This document shows, one piece after another, positions 12,039-23,297 of a stretch of DNA of 64,000 bases (the stretch's first letter is position 1; each line of letters begins with the position of its first letter). Source of the stretch: Elymus sibiricus (lineage: Eukaryota > Streptophyta > Magnoliopsida > Poales > Poaceae); NCBI GenBank assembly GCA_039707655.1, contig CM077672.1, forward strand, positions 194,970,037 to 195,034,036, written 5' to 3'. The position numbers and the translations under genes were made by a program. Below the pieces are notes generated by a model. The model made no database searches and was not told where the DNA came from. It worked only from the letters and a program-made list of their open reading frames with translations.

Positions 12039-15000
12039 TGTGGCACCCCGCCTGAATACCACTGTAGCCAGACGGTCGCCGCACACACCAGCCTAGGAAA
12101 TCACTCTGGCGTGCGCGTTTACAACAAGTATCATGAACATAGGCACAACTGTAATAAGAATATATTTATTAGCCATTGTGGCTGGAATAAATACATCATG
12201 GTTACAAAGATGGGGCAGCGGAAAAATACTAACTAAGGCAGCACGGACTAGGAGAGGCTCCAATCCACAGGGATCTGACTGGGTTACTCTTCTAGCTCGC
12301 GAACGCTCCTGCTCCTCGACGGATCCTTAGGTGAACCTGGCCACATTGAAGGCCGCTGAGTACTTTTGAATGTACTCACAAGCAAACCAAATAACATATA
12401 CACCAAGCAAAGCAATCCATGGCATTCAAGCATGTACTTATTATCTTAACAATGTTAGTTATCAGGTTATGGCAGCATTATAATTATTAAAATGAAAACA
12501 ATAAGGTAGAGCATAACAGTAAATGCAATTGATCAAGTTCATTCACATGATCCCTCCGGATCCAAGTTCTTATGATCATTCGACCATATCCTTTCTAGCC
12601 ATCCCATGGCTAACATCTCAACTTCCTGACATCATCCGATGTCCAGGCATCTGTGTTGTGTATCTGACAAAGCTTACCTTATCCGGTTTATTTTTAGCAG
12701 TCATTCGGTTAACTCCTCCAGACTCGACACAGACCAAATAGTGTGACCTAGTACGAACTGTATCCCATGACCGAGGACGCGGCTATTCGAATAGATTTAC
12801 ACTCTGCAGAGGTTGCACACTTTACCCACACCATGGAGCTCCTGGCCCCGTACATCAGTACATGCTCCCATTCGGGTGGACCGGTGCTGCTCCAACAAAA
12901 CTTGTCTATTGCCCGGCACTCTTACAGCCCCACCGACAATCATACCCCTTCCGGTTTGTTTTTAGCAGTCATTCGGTTAACTCCTCCAGACTTGACATAG
13001 ACCAAATAGTGTGACCTAGTACGAACTGTGTCCCATGACCGAGGACGCGGCTATTCGAATAGATTTACACTCTGTAGAGGTTGCGCACTTTACCCACACC
13101 ATGGAGCTCCTGGCCTCGTACATCAGTACATGCTCCCATTCGGGGGGACCGGTGCTGCTCCAACAAAACTTGTCTATTGCCCGGCACTCTTACGGCCCCA
13201 CCAACAATCATACCCCTTCCGGGTCAAGTCCTGGGTGGCCCCTGTGTCACTCCTAACACCTGCCACCGTCGTGGCCAAACTAAACTGTCCCAAACGGGGA
13301 TGCCGGCAAATAACTCAACTTAGGCTCACAAGGTTATCGTCGCCTACCGGGCCAGGGTAGCACGCACGCACAACCTTCCCTCTTTGGTGGTACCGATAAG
13401 AGGCAGGACAATAGACCAAGTTAGGGCCTTCCCATAAAGGCAAATGTGGCTGCACTGATGAGCTCGGTTCGGTGGCACTATGACTCGATCCAGCCGATGG
13501 AGGAGGTTGTCATTATTAAGTCACATTCTTGATCATTGCAATAACAGTAACAATGCATGATGTAACAACGTAACAACCTATCTCCATATAATATCACGAT
13601 GAGTCATTAGTGAAACAATGTTTAAATGACAAGTTTATCACTTTACAAGTTTTAGTTGTAAGTTACGACCATCTGAACCCTTGCATGAAACCGGCGAATA
13701 AACCAGTAGCCACCAGAACGGTCTTTACAACTCAGATCTGGGATGTTACCGGAATAACTCAACCCCGGCTCAAGACGGCTGAACAGCAGCTCAGAGCATG
13801 AGACGGTGTTGATAAAAAGAAAGTAGCAGTTCCCCAAGACGGCCGAAAAGCAGCTCTGAGCATGGGGTCACTACTACAAAAAGAAATTCAACAGCTGCCC
13901 GAGACGGCCGAAAAGCAGCTCAGAACATGGGACAGTTGTTGAAAAGAGAAATACAAAGTCGGCATCCACCCTAGACGGCCGAAAGCAGCACAAAGCACAT
14001 GCGTGGTGCCGTCACCGAAGAAAGGGCAAGCAAGGGTTCATCAAAATCGCGTACAGCTTACTACCATGCACATGAGCATATTAATTTAAACACGCAAGAA
14101 TAACACAGAGCAATGCTTTAGGGCATATATCAGATGGTCGGCTTGCCTGGGGGTCGATGAATTCACCGGAGAGACGTGCGTTCACCTCGCGGAAGGATTC
14201 GCCGGAAAAGATTCCCTCTCGAAGGGCTGATTATAGGGCAGGGGTAATATGGTCATTTCAGAATGTGTAAACATTGTGAAAGTGACATCATCAGAATGGG
14301 CTCAACGATCAGAGAACGTGGGCTTTGGAATCACCTGAGTTACGAGCAAAAAGTTGCAGTAGTTTTACCGCCATGGACTTTTCTGTAATATAAATAATTA
14401 CATACGGGTCCTGACATATTTTTTTGCGAGAAAAAGAGGAGGAGCACTGTGCTTCTTGGGCTGCACAGTGCCGAATCCGGCCCAGGTCTTAGGCCGTGGC
14501 CGGGCTATTGCTGTACTGCTACTCTGGGCCGAGCCCACCTGCCTTGCCGCCACTTAAAAAAAATAGAGGGAAGGGAGGGTCGCTGATGAGGGCGCCCCGC
14601 TGGCAGGGTTGAACGGGGCGTCTTCATCCTCCCGCTCGTGACAGCCGACACGACGTCGACGGGGATTGCCGGCGACACGAGCCGTCCTCGGTGGAGCTCT
14701 GCCTACCGTCGTGATCAGGGTGATGGGCCGCATCCACCCATGTGCCTATCGCCCACTGGGGAGGTCTGGAACGAGCGGAGCTTCACCTGGGGTGGGCGGC
14801 GGCATCGGGCGACGATGGGCCTGCGGCTATAGGTCACCGGAGGAGAAGAGGAGGTGCGCTGGAGCTTTGCCTGGTCCTGGGGGTTTCTCCGGTGGGTAAA
14901 AGGGGGGAAGGGAAAGGCCCGGGCTACTCGAATTTAAGCCGAGGCCGACGGCGGCCATGGCGGCCGTGGAGGCAAACCGAGGCACGGGAGCTCGATTCTT

Positions 15001-16762
15001 CGAGCTGAGCAAGGGCTAGGGGAGAGAGGAGGAGGTGTGTGACCTCGAGAGCGCTCGGGCATGGCTATTTATAGCCAGGTGAGCTTGTCGGATAAGCTCG
15101 GCCGCCGTGGCCTTCTTATCACCCACTGGAGCTGCGAGAAGACGTGGCTGGATGGTTGCGGCATCGAGTGGCCTCACGGGGAGTGGAGAGACCTCGGGAG
15201 CGCTCGAGAGAGCTCGGGGAAGAAGGAGACAGAGAGGAAAGCGACGACGGCGGTCACGGGCGGGACAGTGGCCATGCCGGAGCTCACCGTGGCGCGAGGA
15301 GGGAGAACAAGGAGGGGGAAGGTGCTGGAGGGGGTGCACGCGGATGCTGTGGAGACGATAGACATGCACGGACAAGCCACGGTCGGCTGGAGCTAGCTGG
15401 CCGAGGTGGACAGTGCGCAGAGCGCCGTTTTTGGCGTGCTCTTTGCCTGGTCACCACAGGCACCGCATGTCCAAGGCATTAAATGGCCCTGGGACCTTGT
15501 CAAACAGATGCCCCAGAGGTCAGTGAGTTGACCTATGAGGATTTGGATGGAGATGGGGGCAAGTGTTGACTCATTTGAGCTCACACAGGTTCTGAACAGA
15601 AACTAAGATGGATCCTTGTGAAGAAATGGATGGAGGGTTCGAGCTGGTTCTTTGTCACAATGGAATGTGGTAAAAAGGTGTAGGTGCTGGCAAAATTTGA
15701 GGCCATTTGGACCAGTTTTGCATGCAGTTCCTTTACAATGCAGAATTTGGTCCAGAAACTAGACTTTGAAGCTGTGCTCAAATGGCTAAATGGATTTGGC
15801 TAAAATTTGGTGGAGAGGGATGACTTTGGAGCATAAAGGCACTGGTAAAATTTCATACCATTTGGGTACACCAAAATGGTACTTCCTTCACAGTGCTTGA
15901 ATTTGGACAGAAACTAGATTGAATTTTTGGGAGAAAATGGCTAGATAAAATGATATGAATTTTTGCATGCTCACATCATATAGGGAATGTGAGGTCCTGG
16001 ATTTATTTCAAGAACTATGGAGCAATCTAAAATATAGTTGCTTCACAATCTCAAAATGGGTCCAGAAACTAGAATTGGATGATGCTCTCAAACTTTGAAT
16101 TGTGGAACTTGGGTTCTTGATGGAAATGGTGAAGATATGGATAGGAGAAGCTCAACAAATTATTTGGGATTTTTCCTGGCTACCAAAATGGTAGTCCCTT
16201 TAGAAAGTGCCCAAATTGCAATATTGACTTTAAATAGGAAAATGCAATTTCTCCTATTTAATTATGGACAATATTTTTATGGGAGCTCAATATGATCACA
16301 AAGAATATCTCCACAAGTTTTCATGAACTTTGGAGATGGATAGATATTTTTCTGGATTTAATTCCTTCTCAGGGCAGAAAAAGGAATTAATTTTAAATGA
16401 AAAATATTGCAAATGACTTGGCAATATTTTTGCATATCCAGGGTTTACAGAGGTAGGATGATCACTGGGAAAAGTTTGGGAGGCAACAGATCAAAGAAAA
16501 ATGGGGTTCCTTTGTAACTGCAAGAATTAGGGTTTCCCTTCCAGTAACTCGGAAGGTAGGGTTTCGGCAGTAAAACCCTGAGAATATATCTTGGGTGGCA
16601 AGGTTGGACTGGAGAGAATTTCTGGTTGGATAGGAAAGGCAAGGCTAAATGACCATCTTCATATACCCAAGAGCGAGAGAAAATCCGATAACATCGGAAA
16701 AAAAAAACGGGAGTCCAATCCCGCGAAGGAAAAAAACAAGGAACGAAAACCAGGGTGTCACA
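12039..16762 (-). repeat. LARD 5' LTR (right copy)
   Basis: A 4724 bp LTR, near-identical to 1884-9024 apart from the private insertion and duplications. The termini TGTGACACC...GGTGCCACA (minus strand) form a short inverted repeat. The GC-rich zone at 14600-15480 gives many overlapping ORFs on both strands, all shared with the other LTR, and none is called as a gene. Confidence 0.88.
12683..13218. repeat. 268 bp tandem duplication private to right LARD LTR
   Basis: Copies at 12683-12950 and 12951-13218 both run from CCGGTTT(A/G)TTTTTAGCAG to ACCCCTTCC. The left LTR has a single copy (about 4615-4885). CCGG is present at both ends of the unit, which suggests a microhomology-based duplication. 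Confidence 0.85.
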
Positions 16763-19599
16763 AACACCAGGCAAAAGGCCGAGTCTTCCACACACAACCA
16801 AGTATATAGATGCATTAATTAAATAATAGATATTGTGATATCCCATGATATCCATGTCCCAACATGGAACAACCTGCAACTGCACCTGCAACTAGCAATG
16901 CTATAAGAGGGGCTGAGCAAAGCGGTAACATAGCCAAACAACGGTTTGCTGGGTAAGGGTGGTTAGAGGCTATATCATGGCATATGGGAGGCTGACATAT
17001 ATGTGGTAGGACGCGCGACATAGCGATAGCAACGAGACAACTAGCAAGCAAAGATAGTAGAGATATCCAAGGTAATGGTCATCTTGCCTGAAATCCCGCT
17101 CGGAAGAAGACCGAATCCATGAAGTAGACGAACAAGCGTAGTCAAACGAATTCTCACTCCGAAACATTACCGGGAACTAACGAGAAGAAGAACAACCGGA
17201 AAGAAGCAAACAACATGGTAAACAAACAAGCATAATCATGGCATAATGCACAACCAAGTATGATGCATGTTCGGTTTAACAAGGGATGGCATGGCAAGAT
17301 ACAACAAGCAAACACTACACATTAAGTGAAGCTCAATATGCAACGGGTTGCATATTGACGAAACTTCACAAATAATTATTTAGTTCACTCCCATTTTAGC
17401 TACTCATCAATATTAAATGTTGCTTAACATGGCAAGAGGTGAAGCATAGTTAATCTACTTATCTAGGCAATTTAAATGAGGCCGGAACCAACACAACACA
17501 ATTCCGGAAAATCCCCATATGTAATTTTCGAATTTGGTACTGTTCTGCCTTAAACACAATTTTATAGTTCTTAAACAGCAAAATAAAGTGCACCATGTTA
17601 ATCTACACATTTTTCTACCCCATTTACATATAAAGTTCATTTAATTCGGAGCTACGGTTATTTAGTTATGAAATAAATCATTTTAACAAGTCATTTATGC
17701 AAATTGATGCAAATAGCAATTTAAACATTTTCGACATGGATGAAAGTTGCGTATTGTGAAACTACATGAAATTCTAAGCATTTTACATATATAATTCATT
17801 TTAACCCGATGCACGGTTAATTAGTTATTACATGCATGAACATGAGGGTCTTTTCTGTAAAACATCAGCTCCTGGATAAATAGTTAAATTCACACAGAGG
17901 AAAAAAACATGAACAGGCTGAATCTGGAGTGAATCGGGCCAACAGCAGCGGGCGCAACATACTAAGCAGTGCACAGGGCGAGGAATAGGTTGGAGGCTCA
18001 CCCAGGGCCTAGAGCTGGCGGGTTCACAGCGGACCGGCGGGTCAGCTGAACCGACCGAACCGGAAATGAACCGGTCGAACCGGGTTCGAGGTGGGCCACC
18101 TGGCAGGGACGCGGGCAGAGGAGGCCCGATGACGAGGCGGCGGCGTGGGAGCTGGGCCTTGGCCGACTGGTCAACGCGACCGGCTGCAGCGGTCGTCTCG
18201 TCTCTTCTCGAATGAAGCAAAGGCACGGCGCGGCGGGGCTTGAGCGGCTGGCGACGGAGGGAAGCAGATCCGGCAGAGCGGGGCGGGGATGGTCCTGGTG
18301 GCGACGAGGAGGCAGGTGCTCCGTGCACCATGGCCGGCTTCCTGCTAAGACGAGAGAGAGAGAGAGAGAGAGAGATAGAGAGAGAGAGTTGAGAGACAGG
18401 GAGGAACAGAGGAGAGAAAAGGGAGATGGAAGAAGGAGAGAACGGGCACGGTGCTCACCTGCTGGTCCAGGGAGGTTCCATGGCAGCACACGGGGAAGGC
18501 CGGGGACGGCAGTGCTGCATGAGGAGCTCCATGCTGCCGGGTGCTCCATCTCTCCTGTACCAGAACAGAGAGAGAGGAAAGGTTAGAAAAGAGAGAGAGA
18601 GAGCGTCACGGAAGAGAGAGGAAGGAACAAGAGTAGTGCGGGGCACTCATCTGCTCATCGGTGAGTCGCCGGAGCAGCGAGGCAAGGTCAGGGCCGGCAG
18701 GGAGGCGGCGTGGTTCTGGTGGAGGTCCAGCATGAGGAGGAGGTCGAGGCGAGGTGGTCCTCGGGTCGGCCGGAGTTGCGCCTGCGAGGAGCTTGAGCAG
18801 AACATGGTGGAGGCGCATGGGAGGAGGAACGTCGAGGACGAGTTCGTGCTCGGGGACAGGGGCGCGGGGTCTCTGTTCCCTAGCCGGTAGATCGATCCAG
18901 TGGTTGATCTCGCTGGCTGGTGGCTGCGAGCCATGGGTGCGGGCGCTCGGCTGGTTGGGGCCTCGGGCCCGATGTGTGGCGGCGGCGGCTCCTGTGGTTA
19001 AGGGGATGGATTGGATCGGGGACAGGGGAGATCGAGTAGAGGAGTGGCGGCTGCGGGTGGTGAGGGGGTTGGCTCGGGTAAGATCCCGAGGGAGATGCGG
19101 CGGCGGCGTGATGGGACAAGTCCCTAGGTTTTAGGGTAGCCCGGCTAGATATAGCAAGTGGGTTAGGTTAGGGGCTAACTGGACCCTCCGATTTAGATCG
19201 GACGGCCGAGATAAAAGGCTAGGGTAGTCCAATGAAGAAACCGAAGATGTTTGGGGTAATTCGGGATTGATCCGGACCCACCAGTCATGACCGGGCGGTT
19301 CGGGTTCGAGGAAGGTTTCGGACTAGGTTGCGAGGGGTCTGTGTACTGTGCAGAAGAAATAAGGTGGTCGCGATCAAGTGTCTGGTTGGACTGAGAATGG
19401 TCAACGAAGACAAAACGGTCTGACAAAAGGTCAACGGAGACAAAGAGAGAAACGACAACTATGAACGGATGCAAGTTTTATAAAAACACCTGGATGCAAT
19501 GCACATGATGCCATGATGAATGCAACAACCAAACAAACAATGCGGCGAAAACTCAAAATACATGGAAGGCATCTGGAGTGTTGGTCTCAGGCTGTCACA
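16763..19599 (-). mobile_element. LTR-X, right fragment with LTR start
   Basis: On the minus strand this begins TGTGACAGCCTGAGACC at 19599, a typical LTR start, and runs left to the LARD junction. Combined with 1005-1883 it spans at least ~3.7 kb. It has a GC- and purine-rich middle (18000-19100). ORFs there (for example 18212-18890) are low-complexity and not supported as genes. It interrupts the 3' region of element M at 19600; only one TSD copy (TCATG at 19600-19604) could be in view. Confidence 0.55.
18352..18388. repeat. (GA)n microsatellite
   Basis: A GA dinucleotide run with one GATA interruption, within a purine-rich tract of LTR-X. A shorter GA run follows near 18590-18602. Confidence 0.9.
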
Positions 19600-21000
19600 T
19601 CATGACAAAGTGACAATTCATACACAAGATGAAGTATGAACCATAAACCATATTGAAAACTAACAAACTATGATCTCAGTCATTGATGCAATTGCAATTC
19701 ATCATATTATCAGAATGAGTCTATGTAAGAGCTTTTGTTTAGCAAGTTCACATACTCAACTATCATTTAGTCTTCTATGATTGCTGACACTCACGGCATA
19801 CTTATGGAGCAAAAGTTTCAGTCAGACACATAGAAATATAGGGGCTTATAATTTCGCCTCCCAACGCATTTACCTCAAGGGTAATGTCAACAATAATAAC
19901 TCATGATCACCTACATTCAACTGGATATATATGTCTGGATCTTTCCCCACCACATGATGCTTGCCAAAAGAGAAAATAAAAATGGAAAAGAGGAGAATAC
20001 TATTGACTCTTGCATGAAAGTAAATACATAAAAGTAAAAGATAGGCCCTTCGCAGAGGGAAGCAGAGGTTGTCATGCGCTTTTTATTTTTGGATGTGCAA
20101 GCTCTTAATGTAAAGGAACATCACTTTATATTGCCCCTTGTGATAGCGACCTTTATTATGCAGTCTGTCGCTTTTATTTCTTCTCCATCACAAGATCGTA
20201 CAAAGCTTATTTTCCCTTACAATAAAAGATCATACATATTTAGGAGCAATTTTTATTGCTTTTGCACCGATGACAACTTACTTGAAGGATCTCATTCAAT
20301 CCATAGGTAGATATGGTGGACTATCATGACATGAAACTGGGTTTAAGGGTTTTTGGATGCACAAGTAGTATCTCTACTTAGTACGGAATTTTGGCTAGCA
20401 AAAGATAGGAGGCAAGCACCACATGTTAGAGGATCCAAATCAATATAACTTCTATGTGAATATAAGCAAACATAACTCATTACGTTGTCTTCCTTGTCCA
20501 ACGTCAACTATTTGACATAGAATATTTAATGGGGGCTCACAATCATAAAAGATGTCCAAGATAGTATATTTATATGTGAGACCTCTCTTCCTTTATTACT
20601 TTTTCATGAATTGCAACAATGACCAATGCTATGTATGTCAACTTCCAACAAGTTTTATCAATTATACCTTTTTTATGTGAAGTCATCACTCCCCATGGGA
20701 TTAGCATATGATCTCTCTTTTCTTTATTCTTTCTATTTTTATTTCCAAGATTGGATCAAGAAAAGTAAAACAACTCAACTCAAACTACTCTTTATTACTC
20801 TCACACTCGATTACATAGATAGATAGATCACAAAGCAAGCACTAGAAACTAAATCATACTAAAATTTTACTCTTCTAAATCATGAAATAGCTAAGGATCG
20901 AACTAAGATAGATAATTATGATAAAAGTGATGGTGATACGATACCGGGGCACCTCCCCCAAGCTTGGCACAAGCCAAGGGTGGTGCCCATACCCGTGTAC

Positions 21001-21540
21001 TCAATTCTCCTTCTTCGATGATGGTGGTGATGATGAGGTAGGCTTGCTTTTTATTACATCAATTAGGATCTCCCGTAAGCTCTGGATTTCCCGGAGTACA
21101 TGCTGGATCATCTCCGCATTCTTCTGGACTTTAGCCATAATATGTTTATTCTCTGGCCCCCACGCTTTCTTCCCTGCATCACTTTCACTTGGACGAGAGA
21201 TGTCCCAATTGGAAGGTATGTGCATGCGGGGAGTATTCTCAAATCCATAATTGTGAACCAAGTTATGAAAATTGTTTCGATGTAACTTGTGCAAGGGCCT
21301 CCTAGGGGGAAGCCCTTCTTGTACCTCTGGACTCCCATGGCTTGTTGTGCTTCTCATGGCTTGATGGGGATTTGGAGTTGTGGAGATGCCGGCAAGGGTA
21401 CCCCTCTCGGAAGCCGGAGGGTGCACCTCTAGCGAATCTCCGTCATCTTCCTCCATGGTAACCTCTTCCTCCTCTCTCTTGAGTTCCATTTGTGGCAACC
21501 AAGTGTCATCTCCCACATTGTTGGATGAAGAGGAAGACAT
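21001..21540 (-). CDS. Third ORF of element M (env position), unknown
   Basis: An open frame of 179 codons, starting at the ATG whose complement is 21538-21540. It lies downstream of pol in an Athila-lineage element, the position of env-like ORFs in that group. The N-terminus is Ser-rich (MSSSSSNN), followed by an acidic Glu/Asp segment around residues 25-40. The C-terminal third looks helical and coiled-coil-like (KVQKNAEMIQHVLREIQSL), followed by a Ser/Pro/Lys-rich tail. No signal peptide or membrane segment is evident, so an envelope glycoprotein is not supported. A candidate splice acceptor lies about 20 bases upstream of the ATG. Element P has a different sequence at the matching place. 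Function unknown. Confidence 0.45.
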   Translation of the reverse strand: MSSSSSNNVGDDTWLPQMELKREEEEVTMEEDDGDSLEVHPPASERGTLAGISTTPNPHQAMRSTTSHGSPEVQEGLPPRRPLHKLHRNNFHNLVHNYGFENTPRMHIPSNWDISRPSESDAGKKAWGPENKHIMAKVQKNAEMIQHVLREIQSLREILIDVIKSKPTSSSPPSSKKEN

Positions 21541-21559
21541 GATGCCTGGCCTCGAAAAT

Positions 21560-21600
21560 CTGACAGAAAATAGCACGAAACAAGAACAGAGGAGAAACCT
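21560..21600 (-). promoter_or_regulatory. Candidate 3' splice acceptor before third ORF
   Basis: The minus strand has a pyrimidine-rich tract ending TGCTATTTTCTGTCAG, 20 bases before the ORF start. The matching place in element P (63850-63887) keeps a pyrimidine-rich tract ending TTTTCTGACAG, although the following sequence differs. Conservation up to the AG and divergence after it fit a spliced subgenomic RNA; this is inference. Confidence 0.4.
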
Positions 21601-21657
21601 ACGATACGGTTGCCAAAACATCCGAGAGTATATATAATGAATTTTTATCGTGCAGGA

Positions 21658-23297
21658 TGATGTCTACTACTCAACTTTATTCTTGTAGACATTGTTGGGC
21701 CTCCAAGTGCAGAGTTTTGTAGGACAGTAGCAAATTTCCCTCAAGTGGATGACCTAAGCTTTATCAATCCGTGCGAGGTGTAGGATGAAGATGGTCTCTC
21801 TCAAACAACCCTACAATCAAATACAAGAAATCTATTCTGTCCCCAACACACCCAATACAATAGTAAATTGTATAGGTGCACTAGTTCGGCGAAGAGATAG
21901 TGATACAAGTGTAGTATGGATAGTAGATATAAGTTTTTGTAATCTGAAAATATAAAAACAGCAAGGTAGCAAGTGAAAAAATAGAGCACAAACGGTATTG
22001 CAATGCTTGAAAACAAGGCCTAGGGTTCATACTTTCACTAGTGCAATCTCTCAACAGTGCTAACATAATTGAATCATATAACAATCCCTCAACGTGCGAT
22101 AAAGAATCACTCCAAAGTTCCTATTAGCGGAGAACATAAGATGAAATTGTTGTAGGGTACGAAACCACCTCAAAGTTATCCTTTCCGATCAATCTATTGA
22201 GCCATCCCTATAAGTGTCACAAACAGCCCTAGAGTTCGTACTAAAATAACACCATATGATACGCATCAACCAACTCTAATGTCACCTAGATACTCCAATG
22301 TCACCACAAGTATCCGTGACTTGATTATTCGATATGCATCAAACAACTTCAGATTCATAATATTCAATCCACACAAAGAACTTCAAAGAGAACCCCAAAG
22401 TTTATATCGGAGAAAGAAGGACAAAAACGTGCAATCAACCCCTATGCCTAGATTACCCCTAGGTCACGGGAATCCGCGAGTTGATCACCAAAACATACAT
22501 CAAGTGACTCAATAGAATACCCCATTGTCACCGTGGGTATCCGCATGCAAGACATACATCAAGTGTTCTCAAATTCAAAGTATTCAATCCGACAATAACG
22601 AAACCTATAAGGGAAAGACTCAATTCATCACAAGAAGATAGAGAGGGAAGAAACACCATATGATCCAACTATATTAACAAAGCTCGCGATACATCAAGAT
22701 CGTGCCAAATCAAGAACACGAGAGAGATAGAGATCAAACACATAGCTACTGGTACATACCCTCAACCCCGAGGGTGAACTACTCCTTCCTCGTCATGGAG
22801 ACCGCCGGGATGATGAAGATGGCCTCCGGTGATGATTCCCCCCTCCGGCAGGGTGCCGGAACAGGGCTCCAGATGGTATTTCTTTGGTACAGAGGCTTGC
22901 AATAGCGGCGTCGAAGTTCTAGGTTTATTTCTGGGGGTTTCTCTATTTATAGGATTTTCCAGCGTTGGAATCACACGAAAAGGAGCTACGAGGGGCCCAC
23001 AAGGCAACAACACACGCCCCCCCCCCAGGCCGCTCCGTGATAGCTTGTGACCTCCTCGTGAGGCTTCTGGTCCTTCCATGAAGCTTCGGGGGTCTCTTTT
23101 GGTCCAAAAAAATCATCAAAAAGTTTCATCCAATTCCGAGAACTTTTATTTCTGCACAAAAAACAACACCACGGTAGTTCTGCTGAAAACGGCGTCAGTC
23201 CGGGTTAGTTCTAATCAAATCATACCAAAACCATATAAAATTGTTATAAACATGGCATGAATACTTCATAAATTATAGATACGTTGGAGACGTATCA
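21658..23297 (-). repeat. N1 3' LTR
   Basis: A 1640 bp LTR whose two ends match 27451 and 37758. On the minus strand a TATA-like CTATAAATAG lies near 22942-22953. Small ORFs such as 22762-23079 are LTR shadows present in both LTRs. Confidence 0.87.

Larger units (their letters stand above)
1884..16762 (-). mobile_element. Complete non-autonomous LARD (Sukkula-like)
   Basis: A complete LTR retrotransposon flanked by the 5-bp TSD AACAC (1879-1883 and 16763-16767). On the minus strand the LTRs run TGTGACACC...GGTGCCACA. A tRNA-iMet-type PBS lies next to the right (5') LTR and a purine tract next to the left (3') LTR, which fixes the orientation. After subtracting private insertions and duplications both LTRs are about 4.46 kb, and the interior is about 3.0 kb. 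Neither gag nor pol is recognisable, so the element must have moved using another element's proteins. Long LTRs with a short noncoding interior match the LARD class described in barley (Sukkula). Inspection of the first ~600 shared bases suggests LTR divergence of roughly 2%. Confidence 0.87.
19600..21657 (-). mobile_element. Athila-lineage element M, distal (post-pol) interior
   Basis: This continues the minus-strand M element after N1 is removed: 37759 joins 21657 across the CAGGA target site. It contains the third ORF (21540-21001) and then AT-rich noncoding DNA. From about 19600 to 20600 the sequence is clearly homologous to 23470-24530 in N1, so M and N1 share 3' noncoding sequence. The element's 3' LTR is not visible because LTR-X interrupts at 19600. 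Confidence 0.7.

Noticed and set aside
18212..18890. ORFs of 124 and 154 codons in LTR-X
   Set aside because: Driven by GA repeats and GC-rich DNA; no domain, and antisense frames are equally open.
21001..21621. Longer start of the third ORF at 21621
   Set aside because: The extra N-terminal residues translate the pyrimidine-rich leader, which is conserved in P as noncoding sequence ahead of a different frame.
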